NCBI GenBank assembly: GCA_019689515.1
Contig: JADGHI010000306.1
Location: 1 to 5,252 of the forward strand
Direction of reading: 5' to 3'
Length of the DNA: 5,252 nucleotides
Origin: Acetobacteraceae bacterium
GTDB taxonomy: Bacteria; Pseudomonadota; Alphaproteobacteria; Acetobacterales; Acetobacteraceae
Shown one piece after another: positions 1 through 5,252 of this stretch. The position numbers were made by a program, and so were the translations under genes. The number at the start of each line of letters is the position of its first letter. Within the stretch, counting starts at the first letter, position 1. Below the pieces are notes generated by a model that worked only from the letters and a program-made list of their open reading frames with translations, made no database searches and was not told the origin of the DNA.

Positions 1-4
1 GGGC

Positions 5-607
5 ATGCCAGGGGGAGGAGAGGAGATCCGGCTGCTGATGCTGGGCGATTCCCTCACCGCCGGCTATGGGCTGCCGCAGTCGCAGGCCCTCCCGGTCCGG
101 CTGGAGGCGGCGCTGCGCGCCCGTGGCCGGGCGGTGCGGGTGATCAATGCGGGCGTGTCGGGCGACACAACGGCTGGCGGCCGGGCCCGGCTCGGCTGGG
201 CGCTGGCGGAACTGCCGGAGGGCGCGCCCGCCGCGGCGATCGTCGCCCTCGGCGCGAACGACGCCCTGCGGGGTCTGCCAGCGTCCGAGGCCTATGCCAA
301 CCTCGCGGCGATCCTGGACGAGCTCCGGCGCCGCAACATTCCAGCCCTGCTCGCCGGGATGCGCGCCCCGCCCAATTTCGGGCCGGACTATGCCCGCGAG
401 TTCGACGAGGCCTACCGGCGGCTCGCGCAGGAGCGGTCCGGCGGGGTGGTGTTCTACCCCTTCCTGCTCGAGGGCATCGCCGCCGAGCCGGCGCTCAACC
501 AGCCGGACGGCATCCATCCCAATGCACAGGGGGTGGAGGAGATCGTACGCCGTATCCTGCCGGCCGTGGAAAGACTGCTCGACCGGGTCGGACACGGCGG
601 AGGTTGA
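5..607 (+). CDS. tesA: TesA-type arylesterase / lysophospholipase (SGNH/GDSL hydrolase)
   Basis: The 200-residue product belongs to the SGNH/GDSL family, which hydrolyses aryl esters, acyl thioesters and lysophospholipids. All the blocks are visible: block I GDSLTAGYGL with nucleophile Ser16, block II SGDTT with oxyanion Gly53, block III GAND with Asn85, and block V DGIHPN with catalytic Asp168 and His171. Segments such as GANDALRG and MRAPPNFGPDY follow E. coli TesA closely. TesA homologues usually carry an N-terminal signal peptide and act in the periplasm. Here the visible product begins almost directly at the first strand (IRLLML), with no signal peptide. Only four bases precede this ATG, so the real start may lie upstream, outside the window. 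An internal ATG at 38 follows a purine-rich GGAGGAGAGGAG stretch, but using it would remove the first strand. The family call is firm; the start and location in the cell are uncertain. Confidence 0.93.
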   Translation: MPGGGEEIRLLMLGDSLTAGYGLPQSQALPVRLEAALRARGRAVRVINAGVSGDTTAGGRARLGWALAELPEGAPAAAIVALGANDALRGLPASEAYANLAAILDELRRRNIPALLAGMRAPPNFGPDYAREFDEAYRRLAQERSGGVVFYPFLLEGIAAEPALNQPDGIHPNAQGVEEIVRRILPAVERLLDRVGHGGG

Positions 608-670
608 CCCGGCGCGGAGGGGAAGGCAGGACGGGGCAGGCGCGCGGCGGCGCCACCGACCACGGCCACC

Positions 671-715
671 GACGGGCGAAAGGCCATTCCGGCAGCGCCG
701 GGCGGCCTTGCCGTC
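671..715 (+). promoter_or_regulatory. Nested hairpin in the tesA-thpR gap
   Basis: Three nested inverted repeats can fold into one extended stem-loop. GACGG (671-675) pairs with CCGTC (711-715), AAGGCC (680-685) with GGCCTT (704-709), and CCGGC (689-693) with GCCGG (697-701) around a three-base loop. The structure ends 8 bases before the GAGGAG ribosome binding site of thpR. No run of T follows it, so it is not a classical intrinsic terminator. It could still mark the end of the tesA transcript or form structure in the thpR leader. The pairing is seen directly; the role is inferred. Confidence 0.35.
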
Positions 716-723
716 ATGATTGT

Positions 724-729
724 GAGGAG
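724..729 (+). promoter_or_regulatory. Ribosome binding site that fixes the thpR start
   Basis: GAGGAG lies 9 bases before the ATG at 739. It supports that start over an in-frame TTG at 604, which overlaps the tesA stop codon and would add 45 residues with no family resemblance. Confidence 0.75.
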
Positions 730-738
730 CACCCGATC

Positions 739-1275
739 ATGCGGCTGTTCGTGGGGCTTACCCTGCCGGAGGCGCTCCGGGCACAGCTCGCCGGCCTGGC
801 CGGCGGCGTTCCCGGGGCGCGCTGGGTTCCTCCGGAGAACTACCACCTGACGCTGCGCTTCATCGGCGAGGTCGAATCCTGGCGTGCCCAGGAGGTGGAC
901 GACGCGCTCTCCGCGATCCGCGCCCGGCCGGTGGAGCTGTGCCTCCGCGGCGTGGGGACCTTCGACAAGGCGGGGCGAGTGCAGACCCTCTGGGTCGGCG
1001 TGGAGAAGACGGAAGGCCTGACGCACCTGCAGGGCAAGATCGAGACCGCGCTGCAGCGGGTGGGGCTGGAGCCGGAGCGGCGCCGGTTCTCTCCGCACGT
1101 GACCCTGGCGCGCTGCGAGAAGGTGACGGCGCCCGAGAAGCTCGCGGCCTTCGTGCAGGGCAACAACCTGTTCCGAGCCGCGCCCGTGACGGTGGACCGG
1201 TTCTGCCTGTTCTCCTCCCGGCTGGGGAAGGAGCAGGCGGTCTACGCGGTCGAGGTGGAATACAGCCTCGGATAG
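739..1275 (+). CDS. thpR: RNA 2',3'-cyclic 3'-phosphodiesterase (ThpR/LigT, 2H family)
   Basis: The 178-residue product is the normal length for ThpR (formerly 2'-5' RNA ligase, LigT). The family opens 2',3'-cyclic phosphate ends on RNA to a 2'-phosphate and, in vitro, reversibly joins tRNA halves through 2'-5' bonds; it is cytoplasmic. Both catalytic HxTx motifs are intact: HLTLRF with His36 and Thr38, and PHVTLAR with His120 and Thr122. They sit about 84 residues apart, as expected for the two pseudo-symmetric lobes. The start MRLFVGLTLP matches the usual N-terminus, in which the first strand leads into a proline and helix. The region around 68-88 (GVGTFDKAGRVQTLWVGV) matches the conserved middle strands. 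The gene is 131 bases downstream of tesA and 132 bases upstream of the kinase, in the same direction. Its physiological substrate in bacteria is poorly defined, and the neighbours do not help. Confidence 0.95.
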   Translation: MRLFVGLTLPEALRAQLAGLAGGVPGARWVPPENYHLTLRFIGEVESWRAQEVDDALSAIRARPVELCLRGVGTFDKAGRVQTLWVGVEKTEGLTHLQGKIETALQRVGLEPERRRFSPHVTLARCEKVTAPEKLAAFVQGNNLFRAAPVTVDRFCLFSSRLGKEQAVYAVEVEYSLG

Positions 1276-1308
1276 CCCGGCGGGGCCTGCGTGGCTCCGG
1301 ACCGCGCC

Positions 1309-1407
1309 GTGCAAATCTTGTGACTTTTCGCACCGCCGCGATTGCGCCGCTCACCCTCCGTGTGCGATCTTTTTCGCGTTCGCATCGCATCCGCGCACAG
1401 GGACCCC
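1309..1407 (+). promoter_or_regulatory. Possible promoter and leader region of the hybrid kinase gene
   Basis: In DNA that is otherwise very GC-rich, 1311-1329 and 1366-1380 are comparatively AT-rich, including CAAATCTTGTGACTTTTCG and a run of five T at 1370-1374. TTGTGA at 1318-1323 could act as a -35 element, but the hexamer 17 bases further on (ATTGCG) is a poor -10 match, so no exact promoter is claimed. TGCGAT (1363-1368) and ATCGCA (1384-1389) form a six-base inverted repeat with a 15-base loop, which could be leader structure or an operator. The function is inferred from composition and position. Confidence 0.3.
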
Positions 1408-3726
1408 ATGGTGCGTGACCCTCCGCCCGCGGCGCTGCGCCATGCCTTCCCTTTGCGCTCGCTGCTGCTCGCAGCCCTGCTCGTCCCGGTCCTTGCCTTC
1501 GCCGCCGTAGCCTGGCGCGACCATGCGCGCGTCCAGGACGATGCGAAGAGGGCCGTGGACCGCATCGTCGCCATTGCGCAGGAGCACGCCCTCAAGGTCA
1601 TCGAGACGAACGCCCTCATTCTGGACCGCATCGAGGACGGCGTCCGCGGCCTGTCCTGGGACGAGATCGCCGCCCGCGACCGCGAGGTCCACGAGGCGCT
1701 GCGCGCCCTGGACTCGCGGATCGAGCAGATCAACGTCCTCCATTTGATCCGCCCGGACGGTCGTCTCGCCGCGATCAGCATCGCCTACCCTGCGCCGTCG
1801 GTCGATCTCACCGAACGCGCCTATTTCCAGCGCCACCTGGCCGGAGAGAGGGGGCTGGTGTTCGGCGACCCGGTCGTGGGGCGCACCTCCGGCCAGGTGA
1901 ATTTCACCATGAGCCGGGCCCGCGCCGCGCCCGATGGGCGCTTCGACGGCGTCGTCCTCGGCTCGGTCATGCCGGAATACTTTCAGCGCCACTGGGCCAC
2001 GCTTGCGGACGGCGCGGATGCGCATTTCGGCCTGATGCGCGCGGACGGCGCGCTGCTCGCGCGCATGCCGCCGCCGCCCTCGCTCGAGACCCGGGTTCCG
2101 CAGGACGATCCGCTGATGCGCGCGATCGCCGCCGGCGCCGAGCGCGGCGTGGTCGAGGCGAATCCCGCGCTCGACGGTACCCGCCGGCTGGTCGGGTTCC
2201 GCCGGGTCGGCAGCCAGCCGCTCTACGTCTTCTATGCGCTCTCGCTCGACGCGGTCCACGCCGAGTGGCTGCATCACGCCGCGGTGAACGGCGCCCTGAC
2301 CCTGCTCGCCGTCCTGGCGCTGGCGGGTGCGGCGCTGGTTGCGGCGCGGCGGTGGACGGCGGAGCAGAGGGCGCTCGCTGAGCTCGCCCGCTCCGCCACC
2401 GAGCTGCGCGCCGAGATCGCCCGCCGCGAGGCCGCCGAGGAGGAACTGCGCGCCGCCCAGCGGCTGGAGGCGGTCGGCCGACTCACCGGCGGCGTGGCGC
2501 ACGACTTCAACAACCTGCTCACCGCGATTCTCGGCAGCCTGCAACTCCTGGAGCGCCATCTGGAGCGCGGCGGCGCCGCCGCCTCGGGGCAGCCGGACGC
2601 CCGCGCGCGGCACCTGGTCGCCATCGCCCGCGACGCGGTGGAGCGGGGCAGCCGCCTGACCGCGAGCCTGCTCGCCTTCTCCCGCCGCCAGGCGCTGCGC
2701 GTCGAGCCGCTCGACGTCAACGCCCTCGTCGGTGGCATGGCGCCGCTGTTGCGCCGCGCACTCGGCGAGGCGGTGGAGCTTCGCCTGGAGCTCGGCCCCG
2801 GCCTGCCCCATTGCATGGGGGATGCGGCGCAGCTCGAGGTGGCGCTCCTGAACCTCGTCATCAATGCGCGCGACGCCCTGCCGCCGGAGGGCGGCCTGGT
2901 CACGCTCCGCACCTTCCGCGCCGATCCCGCGGCCCGGCCCGGCGAGGGGCAGGTGGGAATCACGGTCAGCGACACCGGCTCCGGCATGTCGCCCGAGGCG
3001 CGGGCGCGTGCCTTTGAGCCCTTCTTCACGACCAAGCCGGTCGGCAAGGGCACCGGCCTGGGGCTGAGCCAGGTCTATGGCGTGGTCCGCCAGCTTGGCG
3101 GCGAGGTGACGATCGACAGCGCCCCCGGCCAGGGCACGACGGTCCTGATACGACTGCCCGAGGCTGACCCGGCCGTCGTGGCCGCCGCCGCCGCGCCGGC
3201 CGGCGCCGCCCGGCCCGCCGGCATGGCTGGCGAGGGGCAACCGGCCGCCGGCATCATCCCCCCCGCCGGGCGGCGCAGCGTCCTGGTCGTCGAGGACGAC
3301 CTGGCGGTGCGCGAGATGGCAGCCGAGACGCTGCGCGAGGCGGGCTGGCAGGTGAGCGAGGCGCCGGACGGCCGCGTCGCCCTCGCCATGCTGGCGGCCG
3401 GCGAGCGGTTCGACCTGCTGTTCACCGACGTGGTGATGCCGGGCGGCATCTCCGGCCAGGAACTGGCGGAGACGGCGCGGCGGCTGTGCCCCGGCCTCGC
3501 GGTCCTGCTCGCCTCCGGCTACGTCGGCGAGGCCCAGCCTCGCGAGGATGGCAGCGGCGGCGGCGCGCCCTTCCCCTTGCTCGGCAAGCCCTATGACCGC
3601 GCCGCGCTGATCGCCGCGGCCAACGCCGCGCTCCGCGAAGCGTCATGCAGCGATGCGGCGCCTGAGGCATCCGCTGCTCTCACCACTCCCTCGGTCGCCG
3701 CCGCCCGCATCGACGCCACCGCCTGA
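1408..3726 (+). CDS. Membrane-bound hybrid sensor histidine kinase (Cache-like sensor, HisKA, HATPase, receiver)
   Basis: The product has 772 residues. A membrane helix at about 16-36 and a second at about 295-313 bracket a roughly 255-residue periplasmic sensor. Its features, ERAYFQRHLAG at 136-146 and a strand repeat around FGLMRADGALLAR, resemble double-Cache/PDC ligand-binding domains; the ligand cannot be predicted. A helical linker (about 317-355) leads to a HisKA domain with phospho-acceptor His365 in GGVAHDFNNLL. The ATPase domain shows the N-box (NLVINARDAL, Asn486), G1 DTGSG (522-526), the F-box FEPFFTTK and the G2 GKGTGLGL. An Ala/Pro-rich linker (about 589-621) joins a receiver with acidic pair Asp630/Asp631, phospho-acceptor Asp674, Ser703 and Lys727. 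All key residues are present, so phosphotransfer from His365 to Asp674 is expected. No output domain or separate response regulator lies in the window. The ATG at 1408 is preferred, although its CAGGGA (1398-1403) is only 4 bases away; an in-frame TTG at 1342 would add 22 polar residues. Confidence 0.93.
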   Translation: MVRDPPPAALRHAFPLRSLLLAALLVPVLAFAAVAWRDHARVQDDAKRAVDRIVAIAQEHALKVIETNALILDRIEDGVRGLSWDEIAARDREVHEALRALDSRIEQINVLHLIRPDGRLAAISIAYPAPSVDLTERAYFQRHLAGERGLVFGDPVVGRTSGQVNFTMSRARAAPDGRFDGVVLGSVMPEYFQRHWATLADGADAHFGLMRADGALLARMPPPPSLETRVPQDDPLMRAIAAGAERGVVEANPALDGTRRLVGFRRVGSQPLYVFYALSLDAVHAEWLHHAAVNGALTLLAVLALAGAALVAARRWTAEQRALAELARSATELRAEIARREAAEEELRAAQRLEAVGRLTGGVAHDFNNLLTAILGSLQLLERHLERGGAAASGQPDARARHLVAIARDAVERGSRLTASLLAFSRRQALRVEPLDVNALVGGMAPLLRRALGEAVELRLELGPGLPHCMGDAAQLEVALLNLVINARDALPPEGGLVTLRTFRADPAARPGEGQVGITVSDTGSGMSPEARARAFEPFFTTKPVGKGTGLGLSQVYGVVRQLGGEVTIDSAPGQGTTVLIRLPEADPAVVAAAAAPAGAARPAGMAGEGQPAAGIIPPAGRRSVLVVEDDLAVREMAAETLREAGWQVSEAPDGRVALAMLAAGERFDLLFTDVVMPGGISGQELAETARRLCPGLAVLLASGYVGEAQPREDGSGGGAPFPLLGKPYDRAALIAAANAALREASCSDAAPEASAALTTPSVAAARIDATA

Positions 3727-3734
3727 CCGCGCCC

Positions 3735-3762
3735 GCCCTGAGGTTACCTGCGGGGTCAGGGC
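3735..3762 (+). terminator. Hairpin just after the kinase stop, possible transcription end
   Basis: GCCCTGA (3735-3741) and TCAGGGC (3756-3762) are perfect seven-base inverted repeats, starting 8 bases after the kinase TGA. The 14-base loop contains GGTTACC, which can form a small inner pairing. The position suits a terminator or an mRNA 3'-end stabiliser, but no T-tract follows, so the call is weak. Confidence 0.35.
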
Positions 3763-3839
3763 CGAGCGCATTCCGGGCTCCTTCCCGCTGCTCTCCGCAA
3801 GTCCGTCCGCACCCTGCCTGCCGCCCCCGTGTGGGCCGG

Positions 3840-3901
3840 CTGCAACGATCCGCGTCCCGATTCCGGACCATTGCGACGCAAGGCGGACTGGAGCGTTGCA
3901 G
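3840..3901. repeat. Inverted-repeat cluster, candidate operator or leader structure
   Basis: CTGCAACG (3840-3847) and CGTTGCAG (3894-3901) are perfect eight-base inverted repeats separated by 46 bases. Between them lies the near-continuous palindrome TTGCGACGCAA (3871-3881), five-base arms around one central base. The short palindrome is suited to binding a dimeric regulator rather than folding as RNA. The outer arms could close a larger stem-loop in the leader of the gene at 4060. The sequence symmetry is seen directly; any regulator is unknown. Confidence 0.35.
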
Positions 3902-4040
3902 GCACGGAGCGGCCCGGTCGCGATCCGGGGCGGTCGGTCATGCACCGCGCCCCCGCCGCGCCGCTCCATCGGCCGCCGCCCGCCCGCGGATGCGCGCGGA
4001 CAGGGACCGCCGCCGGATGGCGTGGCGCCGGCAAGGTTCA

Positions 4041-4049
4041 GGGAGGGAG
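4041..4049 (+). promoter_or_regulatory. Ribosome binding site that fixes the start of the membrane protein gene
   Basis: The purine-rich GGGAGGGAG lies 10 bases before the ATG at 4060. It is the best start signal in this reading frame and favours the 315-residue form over the longer form from the GTG at 3829. Confidence 0.6.
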
Positions 4050-4059
4050 CCCAGCCCCG

Positions 4060-5007
4060 ATGTCTCCGGAGGCGTACGACACGGCCGCACCCATTCTCGA
4101 TCGTCCGGCCGGGCCGGACACGGGCAAGGGCCAGGGCGGCAAATCGGCCGCGCGTCGTGCGGAGGGGCTCCGGCCTCCGCCACCACGGCGCGCAGCCGCG
4201 CCGCCGCCGCCCTCGCCGGGCCGCCGCCATGCCCGCGGCGACGGCGCCACCGCGACCCGGCGGCGATGGGTGCGGCTGGGCGCCGCGCTCGGGGCGGTGC
4301 TGGTGTCCCCCGTGCTGGCCCTGGCGGCGCTGGTCCTGCTCTCCGCTCCGGCGGAGCGGCCGCGCCATGGCGTGGTGGCGGTGGGGCCGGGCCGAGACGT
4401 GGCGGAGGCGGAAACATCGCGATCCGCCGTCGGCACGTGGGGCGGCGGAGCCACCAACCCGACGCCTCTCGGCGCCGATCCGGCCTCTGCCACGCCTGCG
4501 GACCTCAGCCTCGAACTGGCGCGGCTGCGCGCCGCGGTGGCCGCTGAGGGGGAGCGGCTCGCGGCACTGGAGCGGCGCCGGGACATGCTGCTCGCCAGCA
4601 TCGAGGCCTTGCAGGGCAAGGCGCCATCCGGGTCTCTCACGGCCACGGGCAGGTCGCCGGAGGAGGGCGACGAGGGGGGGAAGCCGGCCCCCACCTCCGC
4701 TTCGGCTGCTACTGCGGAGCAACCGCTGCGCATCTTCGTCCATCACCGGGCCGGGTCCGCGGCGGCCGAGCGCGCCGCCGCCGAGGTCGCCGCCACGCTG
4801 AGCGCGGCGGGACTGGACACCGCCGGGACGCGCGCCTTCGCGGCGGTGCCCTCGGTTCGGGTCGTGCGCTACTTCCATGACTCCGACGCGGCCGCCGCGG
4901 CGCGGGTGGCGGCGCGGCTCGGTCCGGGCTGGGCGATCCAGGACTTCCGCGCCTTCAGCCCCTCCCCGCCGCCGCAGACCGTGGAGATCTGGCTGCCCGA
5001 CCGCTGA
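4060..5007 (+). CDS. Uncharacterised single-pass membrane protein with coiled coil and LytR_C-like C-terminal domain
   Basis: I cannot assign a function to this 315-residue product. Residues 1-70 are Arg/Pro/Gly-rich and probably disordered, with proline runs near 39-51. A hydrophobic helix follows at about 71-94, directly after the basic cluster RRR (67-69), so the N-terminus should be cytoplasmic and the rest periplasmic. Residues 148-185 (LELARLRAAVAAEGERLAALERRR onwards, in heptads) form a likely coiled coil. After a flexible linker, residues 223-315 form a compact domain: strand LRIFVHH, an Ala-rich helix, strand VRVVRYF, a second helix (AAAARVAARLG), then QDFRAF and the closing strand VEIWLP. 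This pattern resembles LytR_C-type or SPOR-like domains of envelope proteins, but the match is from memory and motif shape only. No enzyme residues stand out. The gene follows the kinase by 333 bases and converges with the minus-strand gene at the right edge. An envelope-associated structural or regulatory role is inferred. Confidence 0.8.
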   Translation: MSPEAYDTAAPILDRPAGPDTGKGQGGKSAARRAEGLRPPPPRRAAAPPPPSPGRRHARGDGATATRRRWVRLGAALGAVLVSPVLALAALVLLSAPAERPRHGVVAVGPGRDVAEAETSRSAVGTWGGGATNPTPLGADPASATPADLSLELARLRAAVAAEGERLAALERRRDMLLASIEALQGKAPSGSLTATGRSPEEGDEGGKPAPTSASAATAEQPLRIFVHHRAGSAAAERAAAEVAATLSAAGLDTAGTRAFAAVPSVRVVRYFHDSDAAAAARVAARLGPGWAIQDFRAFSPSPPPQTVEIWLPDR

Positions 5008-5113
5008 CCGCGGGGAGCGGGCACCGGGATTGGCTGGCGGGCCGCGGGATGGACCGGGCCGGGCGGAGTAGTGACCTGCCCGTCCCGCTCCAGCCGGCGC
5101 TCGGACGAAGCCG

Positions 5114-5252
5114 CTATTGCCGGCGCTGCTCGCGCTGATGAGGCGGCGGCGCCTGGTGCGGCGGGCGCGGCGGCGGCGCGCTCGCCCTGGGCGCGGGAGG
5201 CGAAGCGCTGATCCGTGGCGGGGGTGGGGCACTCATCCGCGGCGCCGGAGGA
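5114..5252 (-). CDS. 3' end of a minus-strand gene with a proline-rich repetitive C-terminus (partial)
   Basis: On the minus strand an open frame runs in from the right edge and stops at TAG (5114-5116), giving the last 45 residues of a product. It reads as a degenerate repeat of about 8-9 residues: APRMSAPPPPRISASPPAPRASAPPP, then PHQ and QREQRRQ before the stop. Ordered Pro/Ala/Ser/Arg repeats ending in Gln/Arg-rich residues are common at the C-terminus of exported or envelope proteins in alphaproteobacteria. The domain that would identify the protein is outside the window. The gene converges with the plus-strand membrane protein across a 106-base gap. The repeat regularity argues for real coding sequence, but this is a short GC-rich stretch and chance remains possible. 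Confidence 0.5.
   Translation of the reverse strand, partial: PPAPRMSAPPPPRISASPPAPRASAPPPRPPHQAPPPHQREQRRQ

Larger units (their letters stand above)
3727..4059. other. 333-base gap between the kinase and the membrane protein gene
   Basis: No convincing gene is present. An in-frame GTG at 3829 would extend the downstream protein by 77 residues rich in Arg, Pro and Gly with no recognisable domain, and it lacks a good ribosome binding site. The gap holds the hairpin at 3735-3762 and an inverted-repeat cluster at 3840-3901. It probably contains the promoter and leader of the downstream gene, but I cannot identify clear -35/-10 hexamers. Confidence 0.5.

Noticed and set aside
604..738. N-terminal extension of thpR from a TTG overlapping the tesA stop codon
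   Set aside because: The 45 added residues are basic and low in complexity. ThpR proteins normally begin at the MRLFVG strand, and a proper ribosome binding site precedes the ATG at 739.
454..1314. 286-codon open frame on the minus strand across tesA and thpR
   Set aside because: It overlaps two firmly identified genes and their gap, and its translation resembles no family.
1351..3240. Long 629-codon open frame on the minus strand, antisense to the kinase
   Set aside because: The plus strand encodes a complete kinase with every catalytic motif in order. The minus translation is rich in Arg, Gly, Ala and His with no domain, as expected of an antisense shadow in very GC-rich DNA.
3653..4801. 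382-codon plus-strand open frame in another phase across the gap
   Set aside because: It overlaps the kinase end and the membrane protein gene. Its translation is Arg/Pro/Ala-rich throughout with no recognisable motif, consistent with an out-of-phase shadow.
5014..5091. Eight-base inverted repeat GGAGCGGG / CCCGCTCC in the convergent gap, as a bidirectional terminator
   Set aside because: The loop would be 62 bases and no T-rich tract follows on either strand, so a terminator cannot be supported.
3643..5232. 529-codon open frame on the minus strand over the gap and the membrane protein gene
   Set aside because: The product is low-complexity Arg/Gly/Pro with no domain or membrane segment. 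The opposite strand has a good ribosome binding site, a membrane helix, a coiled coil and a structured C-terminal domain.
1..5252. A CRISPR array, toxin-antitoxin pair, defence system or insertion sequence
   Set aside because: No direct repeats with spacers, no transposase or nuclease motifs, no terminal inverted repeats and no compositional break were seen.

Overview
The window is a very GC-rich bacterial chromosomal segment. Strong G/C at third codon positions, the style of the hybrid kinase, and the last complete gene suggest an alphaproteobacterium of the Rhodospirillales, most likely an Acetobacteraceae (Roseomonas-like) organism. That placement rests on general resemblance, not on a marker gene. 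I see no mobile elements, tRNA or rRNA genes, CRISPR arrays or signs of recent transfer.

Four genes lie head to tail on the plus strand: (1) a TesA-type SGNH/GDSL esterase (5-607) whose start may lie outside the window; (2) thpR, an RNA 2',3'-cyclic phosphodiesterase of the 2H superfamily (739-1275); (3) a membrane-bound hybrid sensor histidine kinase with a periplasmic Cache-like sensor, a HisKA/HATPase core and a C-terminal receiver (1408-3726); (4) an uncharacterised single-pass membrane protein with a coiled coil and a small C-terminal domain resembling LytR_C (4060-5007). The 3' end of a fifth gene, with a proline-rich repetitive C-terminus, enters from the right edge on the minus strand (5114-5252) and converges on gene 4.

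The plus-strand genes are separated by 131, 132 and 333 bases, so they are probably not one tightly coupled operon. The gaps hold some structure: a nested hairpin just before the thpR ribosome binding site, a comparatively AT-rich promoter-like patch before the kinase, a short hairpin right after the kinase stop codon, and paired inverted repeats in the 333-base gap. No pathway clearly links the genes. Lipid/ester hydrolysis, RNA end processing and signal transduction look like ordinary chromosomal neighbours.

Nothing here amounts to a convincing new multi-gene system. The least understood parts are the membrane coiled-coil protein beside an apparently orphan hybrid kinase, and the proline-rich tail at the right edge.
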